From the IMG/VR virus record IMGVR_UViG_3300004807_000099, positions 1 through 27,367 of that record: a stretch of 27,367 bases of DNA; one strand, 5' to 3'. This stretch comes from a virus. Below are positions 20,589-27,367 of the stretch, piece after piece. Below the pieces are notes generated by a model. It was given only the letters and a program-made list of their open reading frames with translations, made no database searches and was not told the DNA's origin. Made by a program: the position numbers and the translations under genes. Every line of letters starts with the position of its first letter. Positions within the stretch are counted from its first letter, which is position 1.

Positions 20589-21863
20589 TTAGGCCGCAAC
20601 TCGGCAAGCAAGTTCTTGGTACAAAGGAGCCCAGCCGTACAACACATCAACACGTGTAGGAATACTATCGTTATTAATGGTGTATTGGCGCACGACACGC
20701 ATTGAAAGACCAATTTCCTTGTCGCTTGCACGACCAGCAAAATGAACGCCTTCAGGCAACTCAAGGTCAGCCATAGCCAATGTAAACGCATTGCGGTGCA
20801 TCACGATGTTCTGTGGAGAAACAATACCATTACCGCTTGCATTGTATTGGCTTGCAAAGAATGTTACAGCCGCAGTTGCAGAAGTTGTAGGAATTGATAC
20901 GTTTTGGAATTGACCACCGCTAATAACAGCAGGAGATACAGTTACAGAAACGCTTGAACCTGAAGCTACTGAAACAGCAGATTTAACTACGAATGAACGC
21001 AGTTTGTTTGTGCCGTAAGCTTGGCGGTTTTGTGGGTTTACTGCATATACACCAGCAATAGTAAATGTATCACCAGCGTTTAAGTTGATAGTACCAGTAT
21101 TGGCGGCTGTCAAAGTGATTGTGGAGCTAGAAGCCCAACCTGATGTCAAGAAACCAGTTGCAGTTGTAGTAGCAACAGAAGCTGTAACAGTAGAGCTAGA
21201 GAAGTTACCAAAAGTTTGTGAAACGATGTTTTGGTCAAGTTTCCAGTTCATGCCGCCGCTGTCGCGACCCATAAGGCCTTTTTCGTACTGCATACCAATC
21301 TTGTCGTTAGGAACAAACAAGCCCTTCAAGCTATCAACGATAGTTGCTGAAGTAAATGGCTCAACGATGCAAGAACGGCGGCCATCGCGAGGTGCGCCTT
21401 CAGAGTCAAGGAATGCTTGAGCATTGAGGTAAGTTAGCAAACCTGTAGGAGGCGTACCAGCAGTACCAACGATGTTAGCTGTGTTCAAAGCTGCTGTAGT
21501 TGTACCATCAAAGTCAATTTTGTTGGCAATAGCTGCAACTGCTGGCTTCAGAATACGATCAGAGAACATATCTAAAGACAAAGCCAAATCTTGCGTTGTA
21601 AATTGGGTATCAACGTGAAATTGTGTGGACAAAGTTACAGGTACTGAAGTTTCGTTTAAGTCCTCTACGTTTAACGCAGGGCCTGTAGTACCAATAAAAC
21701 GACCTGGTCTACGTACGTTTACAGTTGCGCCAATTTTCGCACCAACTACAGCGAATTGATCGTCATAGTTGCGGTCTACTTCAGAACTAAATGTTAATTC
21801 GTTTTCGAGGACCATTAGGGCCTCATTAGTAATTTTGCTAATCGTCAATAAAGTATTTGACAT
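20589..21863 (-). CDS. Major capsid (coat) protein, P22 gp5-like
   Basis: A 424-residue coat protein (P22 gp5 has 430). The start LLTISKITNEALMVLENELTF, the VRRPGRF motif (about 51-57) with the ALNVEDLNETSVPV segment, then DTQFTTQDLALSLDMFSDRIL are typical of the P22 coat family with the HK97-type fold. The middle (about 215-330) is beta-rich and matches the place of the P22 inserted I-domain. The C-terminal part includes IVMHRNAFTLAMADLELPEG (about 355-375) and VRVDVLYGWAPLYQELACRVAA-like closing text. GGAG precedes ATG 21863. It follows the scaffold gene, as in P22, and is followed by a strong hairpin terminator. Confidence 0.9.
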   Translation of the reverse strand: MSNTLLTISKITNEALMVLENELTFSSEVDRNYDDQFAVVGAKIGATVNVRRPGRFIGTTGPALNVEDLNETSVPVTLSTQFHVDTQFTTQDLALSLDMFSDRILKPAVAAIANKIDFDGTTTAALNTANIVGTAGTPPTGLLTYLNAQAFLDSEGAPRDGRRSCIVEPFTSATIVDSLKGLFVPNDKIGMQYEKGLMGRDSGGMNWKLDQNIVSQTFGNFSSSTVTASVATTTATGFLTSGWASSSTITLTAANTGTINLNAGDTFTIAGVYAVNPQNRQAYGTNKLRSFVVKSAVSVASGSSVSVTVSPAVISGGQFQNVSIPTTSATAAVTFFASQYNASGNGIVSPQNIVMHRNAFTLAMADLELPEGVHFAGRASDKEIGLSMRVVRQYTINNDSIPTRVDVLYGWAPLYQELACRVAA

Positions 21864-21890
21864 TTTAAATCTCCAAAAAAATTAGGTTTA

Positions 21891-22781
21891 TCAGCGTATT
21901 TTGTTTGCTAATCGAGCAGCTTTCCATTGAGCATAAGATCCGTAGAATTCACCATTGGTGTCTACAAGAACATCTGCTCCAGCGGATTTGCCACCTTTTA
22001 ACGGACTAATAGGTGCTGGTGCTTTACTTTGTGCAACAGTTTTAGCTTTCTTTTCAGGCTTTTCTTGTTCGCCTTCATATCGAGCTTCCAAACGACCAAT
22101 CTCTTTAAGAGCTTTGATAGCTGGCATTGATGCAATAGATTGAGCATAATCATCATCGGATGCAAGATGGTAAAGAATTTGAGGACCAACATCTGATTCT
22201 AAAATGGCATCACGAATAGCATCAGATACTACTACTGTGCTTTTCGATACAACCTTATTAAAGTCAGGTATAGCTTCCTTAGCTTTACTTACTTTTTTAT
22301 TCCAACTTTCTGTTACTTTATTGCGTTCTTCTTCAGCTTTACGCTGTTGATCCGCAATATCTCTATCTTTCAATGCTTTTTCAGCCGACCATTCTGCTAA
22401 TGCTTCTGCATATTCAAAAGCATCATTAAATTGGTCTGCTTTAGGCTTATCATCGGCATTAGCTGTTTGGGCTATTGTCTGAGGATTTGCCTTTGCTTCT
22501 AAATCTCTTAATCGAGCTTCTAATTGTTCAGCACGAGCATTTGCTTCATCTCTTTGCTTACTAATCTTAGAAAATCTCTTTTCTAACTTGTCTTTTGACT
22601 TTTCTGTTGCTTTAGCTTCTTCCTCTGCCTTCGGTTCACTCTGTATTTCCTGTTCTGGCTCTGTATTTTCTACAGCCTCAGTCGGAACATCTTCAGCTAA
22701 ACCTAATCTTTCTGCATAAAAATCTGCCGCATTACTACTGGTTACTACGCTTTGTGCTTCTCTTGCTTCTGTATCGGCCAT
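21891..22781 (-). CDS. Scaffolding protein
   Basis: A 296-residue highly charged helical protein between portal and coat, the usual place of a scaffold. An acidic N-terminus (about 25-60), a coiled coil (about 60-110, KLEKRFSKISKQRDEANARAEQLEARL as a pattern of heptads), a long helix, and a C-terminus with KGGKSAGADVLVDTNGEFY then a basic YAQWKAARLANKIR end. A basic C-terminal helix is how P22 scaffold binds coat. P22 scaffold is 303 residues, the same size. Sequence motifs are weak, so the call rests on size, charge and synteny. Confidence 0.82.
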   Translation of the reverse strand: MADTEAREAQSVVTSSNAADFYAERLGLAEDVPTEAVENTEPEQEIQSEPKAEEEAKATEKSKDKLEKRFSKISKQRDEANARAEQLEARLRDLEAKANPQTIAQTANADDKPKADQFNDAFEYAEALAEWSAEKALKDRDIADQQRKAEEERNKVTESWNKKVSKAKEAIPDFNKVVSKSTVVVSDAIRDAILESDVGPQILYHLASDDDYAQSIASMPAIKALKEIGRLEARYEGEQEKPEKKAKTVAQSKAPAPISPLKGGKSAGADVLVDTNGEFYGSYAQWKAARLANKIR

Positions 22782-22808
22782 GATTTCTCAAGCTCCTGAT
22801 TTAAGTTA

Positions 22809-22837
22809 AAAATACTACTAAATTTAATTTGTGTCTA
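22809..22837 (-). promoter_or_regulatory. Possible sigma-70-like promoter before scaffold and coat
   Basis: On the minus strand TAGACA (22837-22832, 5 of 6 consensus) is 17 bases from TATTTT (22814-22809, 4 of 6). It lies in a 58-base gap, about 28 bases before the scaffold start, with an AGGAG ribosome site in between. It is a fair match in AT-rich DNA, which yields such matches by chance. Confidence 0.35.
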
Positions 22838-22839
22838 TT

Positions 22840-23025
22840 TTATTCTTTAGACGCTTTATTTGCTTTTTTAGCTTCCTTCATCAAAGCTTTTTGCTCTTTA
22901 ATTTGAGCTTTGTCCATATCCGCATAAGGATTTTTGGGCCCATCAGGTTCATATTTTTTACCTGCTCTACGAGCCATTTCCCTCATTTTCCATTCTGCTA
23001 TGTTTGCTGATGTAACTGTTGGCAT
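22840..23025 (-). CDS. Small charged protein between portal and scaffold (61 aa)
   Basis: A 61-residue, lysine-rich helical protein: SANIAEWKMREMARRAGKK, then a proline-containing turn (EPDGPKNPYADM), then a basic helix ending KANKASKE. Small genes between portal and scaffold are common in P22-like phages, but I know no function. It ends 58 bases before the scaffold gene. Confidence 0.6.
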   Translation of the reverse strand: MPTVTSANIAEWKMREMARRAGKKYEPDGPKNPYADMDKAQIKEQKALMKEAKKANKASKE

Positions 23026-23037
23026 ATTTTTCTCCGA

Positions 23038-25119
23038 TTAAATACCACGTTCTATTGCTTCATCTAATGCTGCTCTTTCACTACGAACATCTAATTGAGC
23101 CATAACTAAAGCTAATTGGGCCTTCATTTGTTCAATTTCTTTTTGAGTTTCAGTCTTAATTACTGTGTCATGAGCCTGAGTTTCAGTACGCATTTGAACA
23201 TCTTCCCTGCGAACATCCACATCCATTTGCTTACGAATATTAGCGGCTTCTTCTTTCTGTTGAGCCACAGATGCGCCATATTTCATATCCATCTGCATAG
23301 CCTGAATTTGCTGTTGCAACTGCTGAATAGTATCTTGGCCCTGTTTAATCATCATCTGAGCTTGAGGCGGAATATCTGACTTATCATCAATTTGAGCCAA
23401 TGGATTAGCGGCTGCTAAACGATCAGCAATAATGTCTGCGCCAGGAAAATCCATATTTCTAAAAACCAAATCACCAGCTTGTTTCATCAAATCAGGGTCT
23501 ACACCCATCATTTGAACCATAGATTCGACTGCTTCCTGACGCTTAGAGTTGTAGCCAGGACCTGTTTCCATGACTACGTCATATTCGCCTACAGTTACGT
23601 CATTAAGAATCTTTTCAACGCCATTTTCGTCTTGTATTCTTTGGTTTAGATTGACTACTTCACCTTTGCCATCGTCACCAATAATGCGTAAAGCACGTTC
23701 TTTATCGTAAACATGGGGAATAAGGTCAAGAATAATACGGCCAGTTTGCTTAATCGAACGAGTTAAATTGTCGTAATAGTGGAAATTGGTCATATCCACT
23801 TGAGATTGTTGGCCCTGAATAGCTTTTCCTGACATATTGCCTACAGGCAATTGGCTTGGATCATAAATACCAACAACAGCCATTAAATCGGCATTTAAGC
23901 CTTCTAAAGCTGTAGTAATTCCAGTTGGAGGAGGTTCAGGGTTTAATCTTTGTGGCGCATTAGCAGCCCTGCCTTCGCTGTCTGTCTGTTTATAACGCAA
24001 TACAGGAGTAGATTTAATATTGGCCTGATTCCATTCATCTTCGTGGCCTTCATCTTGGCCTTCAGCTAACAGCCATTTTGCTTTAGGAGCAAGGGCAACA
24101 GATTCGGTAAGCGCAGTAGACCAAAAGTTATACATACGCTGAGGATCTTTAGCCATACGAGTAAGGCCAAATTTTTTCTTTTTGCTATCTACAATGAGTT
24201 GCTGACCATAAACAGGCACAACAGGAATGTATTTACCAGCCCAGTCACGCTTTTCTAGGATTTGCATACCAGTTAGCTTGCACCATTTAATCTGCTTTTT
24301 AACAGTAACTCGGCGGCTAACTTCATATACGCCAGCAGCCAACAACATATCCTGGCTTGGCATTTCATCTTCATAAACTGTCGTGCCATCGCTTAAAAGC
24401 ACGATTTTGGTATGGGTATATTCGGTATAAAAGTATTCTGCAATACGAATATCTTCTTTAGTAATCCATTCTGACTGAGAATCACCTGTGCCTCTAGGTG
24501 TAAACCCTGCATCTGTTTCAGCATCAGGGTACATTTTTTTAAATGCTTCCTTGCTTACAACTTCAGTAATCAAACACTTTTCTGCATCTGAACCATCAGG
24601 TTCATTGCTATTAGGATCGAAATAAACCATAAATGGATTTTCAATACGCTTGATATATATTTCCTGGTCAAATGAGTCAGGCCTGACATAGTCAGTAATA
24701 AGCCTCCAGTAGCCCCAACCCATACGAACAGCAAAATCAAAAGCATTGTCATAAGCGGCATCAGCATCGCTTTGTTCCTCAATATGTCTACAAATACCAG
24801 TAATGATTTGAGCTACTTTTTCATCTGAATTGGTATTCATGCCATGCGCTTTAATGCGAGGCCTTTGTTGGCGTTGGCTGTTGGCAATCTGGCGGCAATA
24901 CGCATCAATCTTGTTGATGGTCAGGAAAGGTCTAGATTCAAGCTGGCGGCTGTTTTGGATTTCAACAGGCCATTGATCTCCACCAGCAAATTTAAGGTCA
25001 TCTAGGGCCTCTACACGATTGTTAGAGTCATTGTCTGAACAAAAGCGCAAAAAGTTCTTAGCATCATCAATAATGCTTTCTTCATCGTTGTCTGCGTATT
25101 CTGAATCGTAGATACCCAT
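23038..25119 (-). CDS. Portal protein, P22 gp1-like
   Basis: A 693-residue portal (P22 portal has 725). Family motifs: FAGGDQWP (44-51), RPFLTINKIDAYCRQIANSQ-like segment (63-82), RQQRPRIK (83-90), GWGYWRL (about 134-140) and a NPFMVYFDPNS segment. A long middle domain follows, then a glutamine/methionine-rich coiled coil in the last hundred residues, as in the P22-type portal barrel. Twelve copies form the ring through which DNA enters and leaves the head. It follows the large terminase with a 31-base gap that includes an AAGGA ribosome site. Confidence 0.9.
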   Translation of the reverse strand: MGIYDSEYADNDEESIIDDAKNFLRFCSDNDSNNRVEALDDLKFAGGDQWPVEIQNSRQLESRPFLTINKIDAYCRQIANSQRQQRPRIKAHGMNTNSDEKVAQIITGICRHIEEQSDADAAYDNAFDFAVRMGWGYWRLITDYVRPDSFDQEIYIKRIENPFMVYFDPNSNEPDGSDAEKCLITEVVSKEAFKKMYPDAETDAGFTPRGTGDSQSEWITKEDIRIAEYFYTEYTHTKIVLLSDGTTVYEDEMPSQDMLLAAGVYEVSRRVTVKKQIKWCKLTGMQILEKRDWAGKYIPVVPVYGQQLIVDSKKKKFGLTRMAKDPQRMYNFWSTALTESVALAPKAKWLLAEGQDEGHEDEWNQANIKSTPVLRYKQTDSEGRAANAPQRLNPEPPPTGITTALEGLNADLMAVVGIYDPSQLPVGNMSGKAIQGQQSQVDMTNFHYYDNLTRSIKQTGRIILDLIPHVYDKERALRIIGDDGKGEVVNLNQRIQDENGVEKILNDVTVGEYDVVMETGPGYNSKRQEAVESMVQMMGVDPDLMKQAGDLVFRNMDFPGADIIADRLAAANPLAQIDDKSDIPPQAQMMIKQGQDTIQQLQQQIQAMQMDMKYGASVAQQKEEAANIRKQMDVDVRREDVQMRTETQAHDTVIKTETQKEIEQMKAQLALVMAQLDVRSERAALDEAIERGI

Positions 25120-25150
25120 AGGTAGTCCTTATATCATATTTAGCAGTAGT

Positions 25151-26446
25151 TTAAGACATCCAGCTACTGACTTGGTAATTTATTTTCTTTGGTCTTGGCT
25201 TTTTAGGCTCATTAATCATTAATCCTATGTAACGCCATGCGTCTGCACCATGACTAAAATTGTCGTGTAATGGCTTTTGACTAAATCTGCCTGTTTCAGG
25301 ATCTACATCATACCGATAATGTCTAAGACATTGTAGACCTTCATAGCAGTTTTCTCTATCAAAGTAGCATTTGCTAAATATTGTTCTAGCGGCATTGATT
25401 GAGTCGGCTATAGGCACTCGGTCTATGATCCTGACGTTATAACCAGCAGCTCTGACAATATCTTCTAGGCTTCTGCCATTGGCTGACAATGTTTTGTTCT
25501 GAGCATCATGAGGCAAATATAAGGTGTCGTAGACATACCCAAAAGTCTGCATCTTAGCCAGGATCTCACTCATGGTTGTTTGAGTGCATTCAAAGTAACG
25601 CAATACCCTAGTTTCCATGCCAACGAACTGTATTATCCAGCAAGCTGTGGCATCGGCCCACCCGATATCGAAAATAGCCAGCACAGGCTTGGTTGCATCG
25701 TATGGAACCCTAGTAATCCTGCCCTCAAATTCTGCTTGCTGCATTTCTTTGGCAAAGATTGCACCATCAACTGTCTGGCGGCACATACCCTCCCATACTG
25801 TGTTGTAGGCCTCTCTATCTCTAACAAATAAAGAGTCTTTTTCTAATCTAAGCGTTTCAGGGAACCACGGATTATCGGACCAGTTAATCTTTTGGACTAT
25901 GGCCCCTTCAGGAGGATTGGCTACAAACCGCTGATAGGTTTCATCTGTTTCAAGCTCAGGATTGAAAGAAATCCATATTTCTGAGCTTTCTTTACGGATT
26001 GTAGGTATCAGAGTATTCCAGGACATTCGACTAGTGGTCTGCGCTTCCTCTACCCAGCATATGTCTACACCCTCATAGGACTTGATATTGGCTACGTTGT
26101 TCTTTAGGCCTACAAAGCTGAACTCTGAGCCATTTTTACCTCTGATAGAAGTTTGGGTTACTTCATAAAACTCAGTAAGCCCTAAATCAATAATTTGGTC
26201 TGATAGAAGCTTATGGACTGAATCTCTAATTGAGGTTTGGAACTCACGAGCACATAGGATTCGTAATGGCTTTTGAGAAGCTTTGATTAGGAGAGCCCTA
26301 GAAATTCCCCATGACTTTGCGCCTCCGCGCCCACCTAGCAATACTCTGTATCTTGCGTATTCAGGTTCAAATAGACAGGCCAGCTTCTCAGGAAACTGGA
26401 CCTTTGAGATTATCTGATTAAGGCTTTCACTCACCTGGTCGAACAA
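25151..26446 (-). CDS. Terminase large subunit
   Basis: A 431-residue DNA-packaging motor and nuclease. ATPase part: Walker A GGRGGAKS (38-45), Walker B VDICWVEEA (127-135) with catalytic E133/E134, and WISFNP (158-163) as the coupling motif. Nuclease part: D260 in AIFDIGWAD, D314 in LPHDAQNK and D402 in SHGADAWRY make up the usual acidic triad. It uses ATP to push DNA into the head and cuts the concatemer. It belongs to the phage terminase_3/XtmB-like group rather than P22 gp2 itself. The reading frame begins at a TTG at 26446; a GTG at 26434 overlapping the TerS stop is an equally possible start, and neither has a clear ribosome site. Confidence 0.93.
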   Translation of the reverse strand: MFDQVSESLNQIISKVQFPEKLACLFEPEYARYRVLLGGRGGAKSWGISRALLIKASQKPLRILCAREFQTSIRDSVHKLLSDQIIDLGLTEFYEVTQTSIRGKNGSEFSFVGLKNNVANIKSYEGVDICWVEEAQTTSRMSWNTLIPTIRKESSEIWISFNPELETDETYQRFVANPPEGAIVQKINWSDNPWFPETLRLEKDSLFVRDREAYNTVWEGMCRQTVDGAIFAKEMQQAEFEGRITRVPYDATKPVLAIFDIGWADATACWIIQFVGMETRVLRYFECTQTTMSEILAKMQTFGYVYDTLYLPHDAQNKTLSANGRSLEDIVRAAGYNVRIIDRVPIADSINAARTIFSKCYFDRENCYEGLQCLRHYRYDVDPETGRFSQKPLHDNFSHGADAWRYIGLMINEPKKPRPKKINYQVSSWMS

Positions 26447-26726
26447 AAGTTACTTGGATGCCAGTAATGGCTGTTCCATCAGGGTTTTCAATAGAAGTGG
26501 CTTGAAGGGCTTTTCCATCAATTCTGTCCATGATCTCTTTCACAGCCCACGCTTCACCTTCTTCTGCTGCATCTACAAGCTTGTTAGCAATAGCCCTGAG
26601 CTTTCTAGCATCTTCTTGTACAAGAACCTTCCTCAGTTCCCCATAAAAGAGCTTGCCCTTCTTAGCATTGTCATTGCCCTTCGGAGCTCCGCCTTTGTCA
26701 ATAGTTGATTCAACTGGTAATGTCAT
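26427..26726 (-). CDS. Terminase small subunit, DUF5681-like
   Basis: A 99-residue protein just before TerL. It has GGAPKGNDNAKKGK (12-25), a sequence opening typical of this small terminase/DUF5681-like group, then a helix (LRKVLVQEDARKLRAIANKLVDAA) and AVKEIMDRIDGKA (61-73), which is nearly diagnostic. It should bind the packaging start site and control TerL. The gene overlaps the TerL reading frame. Two TTAAGCACA repeats lie just upstream. Confidence 0.85.
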   Translation of the reverse strand: MTLPVESTIDKGGAPKGNDNAKKGKLFYGELRKVLVQEDARKLRAIANKLVDAAEEGEAWAVKEIMDRIDGKALQATSIENPDGTAITGIQVTFVRPGE

Positions 26727-26744
26727 GATTTTTCTGCCTATTTT

Positions 26745-26773
26745 TTAAGCACAATGCTCAATTATTAAGCACA
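26745..26773. repeat. Two TTAAGCACA direct repeats, 20 bp apart, upstream of TerS
   Basis: TTAAGCACA occurs at 26745-26753 and 26765-26773, exactly 20 bp apart, which puts both on the same face of the helix. Between and overlapping them is AGCACAATGCT (26748-26758), an imperfect palindrome. This 52-base gap upstream of TerS is a natural place for a TerS or regulator binding site. Confidence 0.55.
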
Positions 26774-26778
26774 TTCTA

Positions 26779-26979
26779 TTACTCATTTGCCATGCTGTCA
26801 CTATTGGCTTCAGCTTCATTAACGTCATCGACAAATTGAGGGCTGTTAATCATATTGGTGTACTGGTCTTGCAGCTCTTGTGGTACTCCTGGCTGATAGA
26901 CAATTGCGCTTACATCAGCCTGGAGTTGCTGTTCATCCTGTGGAGTAGGATAAGGAACGTAGATATTAGGGCTGGTCAT
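26779..26979 (-). CDS. Hypothetical acidic protein (66 aa)
   Basis: A 66-residue acidic protein starting TSPNIYVPYPTPQDEQQ, with a helix near the middle (PQELQDQYTNMIN) and an acidic end. No family recognised. Its start overlaps the previous stop region, and it ends 52 bases before TerS, so it is the last of a small gene cluster on the terminase side. Confidence 0.55.
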   Translation of the reverse strand: MTSPNIYVPYPTPQDEQQLQADVSAIVYQPGVPQELQDQYTNMINSPQFVDDVNEAEANSDSMANE

Positions 26980-27148
26980 TAGGTGGTTCCGCTTCTTTAG
27001 CTGGTTCTTCAGTCTTAGCCGCTTCTACTTGTGGAAGTGCCTGGCCATGCAATTTAGCAATGATTTGGCCTACTTCTGTATAAACTCCATTACCCAAGTG
27101 CTTTAGGATGGTGTTGATTTCTTCTAGGGTCATATTTAAATTAATCAT
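26966..27148 (-). CDS. Conserved small phage protein (60 aa)
   Basis: A 60-residue protein beginning MINLNMTLEEINTILKHLGNGVYTEVGQIIAKLHGQA: two amphipathic helices around a GNGVY turn, then a proline/glutamate-rich tail. The LT.EE.N.IL..LG..PY/VY pattern recurs in short phage proteins of unknown function that may be involved in virion assembly. The start at 27148 has an AAAGG ribosome site nine bases upstream and overlaps the previous stop as ATGA; M6 (27133) is an alternative start. Confidence 0.65.
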   Translation of the reverse strand: MINLNMTLEEINTILKHLGNGVYTEVGQIIAKLHGQALPQVEAAKTEEPAKEAEPPNDQP

Positions 27149-27282
27149 TTTTTCTTACCTTTCTTAGTTGCTTCTTTCTTTACGGCATAGGCGATAGCCA
27201 CAGCCTGCTTGATTGGTTTAGTTTTTGCTTCAGTTTTGATGTTTTCTTTAAATGCTTTCGCACTTGCTGATTTTTTAAGCAT
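27145..27282 (-). CDS. Small basic phage protein with KQAVAIAY motif (45 aa)
   Basis: A 45-codon ORF starts at ATG 27282, after an in-frame stop at 27303-27301, and ends at TGA 27147-27145, overlapping the next start. The sequence contains AFKENIKTEAKTKPIKQAVAIAYAVKKEA. The KAFK.NI..E...GKP.KQAVAIAY.VKR motif is a well-known mark of a small basic phage protein family of unknown role. The match makes this gene sure despite its length. Confidence 0.8.
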   Translation of the reverse strand: MLKKSASAKAFKENIKTEAKTKPIKQAVAIAYAVKKEATKKGKKK

Positions 27283-27283
27283 A

Positions 27284-27367
27284 TTAGCAATTCCAGTTCT
27301 TTAGTGATGCCTTAGCTCGTTCTGCTGGGCCTTTGGCTTTTTTAACAACGCCTTCCATCCTTGCACA
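27284..27367 (-). CDS. Partial hypothetical protein, C-terminal end only
   Basis: A frame open to the right edge stops at TAA 27286-27284, just before the KQAVAIAY gene. The visible part reads CARMEGVVKKAKGPAERAKASLKNWNC. An ATG at 27358 could start a 24-codon peptide, but a longer gene cut by the edge is more likely. Basic and helical; no family assigned. Confidence 0.45.
   Translation of the reverse strand, partial: CARMEGVVKKAKGPAERAKASLKNWNC

Noticed and set aside
21085-21420. 111-codon plus-strand ORF opposite the coat gene
   Set aside because: Antisense shadow of a well-recognised P22-type coat protein; same valine-rich artefact as over the fibre gene.
1-27367. tRNA genes, integrase or repressor (lysogeny functions)
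   Set aside because: None seen when reading both strands; gene gaps are too short for tRNAs except the 2700, 20000, 22800 and 26750 gaps, which do not show a cloverleaf.

Overview
The window is part of the genome of a tailed double-stranded DNA phage, and almost every base belongs to a phage gene. The virion genes match the Salmonella phage P22 type: small and large terminase, a long portal protein, scaffold, a coat protein with an inserted domain, gp4-like and gp10-like tail accessory proteins, then three ejection proteins in the order gp7, gp20, gp16. This points to a short-tailed phage (podovirus shape, inferred). The spanin pair (Rz plus embedded Rz1) and the GH19 lysin point to a Gram-negative host. 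The DNA is AT-rich. I see no integrase, repressor, tRNA or attachment site here, so lifestyle and host genus cannot be read from this window.

Layout. Positions 1-2699 (plus strand) carry a tight operon of small early genes whose stops and starts overlap, often as ATGA. It holds a YqaJ/lambda-type exonuclease and a very short protein ending in an SSB-like acidic tail, so it is a recombination or replication module; the other genes are small hypotheticals. Positions 2700-2796 lie between the two convergent gene blocks and contain several GC-rich inverted repeats. Everything from 2797 to the right edge is on the minus strand and reads right to left: small accessory genes, TerS, TerL, portal, scaffold, coat, a 147-aa protein set between two intrinsic terminators, small beta-rich virion proteins, two large glycine-rich fibres, gp4-like adaptor, a GIY-YIG homing endonuclease, gp10-like tail hub, a cupin, three ejection proteins, a tail-collar fibre, and a lysis block (several small membrane proteins, Rz with Rz1 hidden inside it, holin candidate, GH19 endolysin).

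How it works together. TerS/TerL package DNA through the portal into a coat/scaffold shell. gp4-like and gp10-like proteins close the portal. The glycine-rich and collar fibres recognise the host. The gp7/gp20/gp16-like proteins, the last with a lytic transglycosylase domain, are probably ejected into the cell to open the wall. The lysis block ends infection.

The most notable points are: a tandem beta-sandwich-like module inserted in both the gp4-like and gp10-like proteins, with 31 of 33 bases identical between one copy in each gene, on either side of a homing endonuclease; an unlisted Rz1 lipoprotein gene inside Rz; a UUCG-loop terminator after the coat gene and a second terminator one gene later; a possible single-base frameshift in an early gene; paired direct repeats 20 bp apart upstream of TerS; and two glycine-rich adhesin fibres with related architecture.
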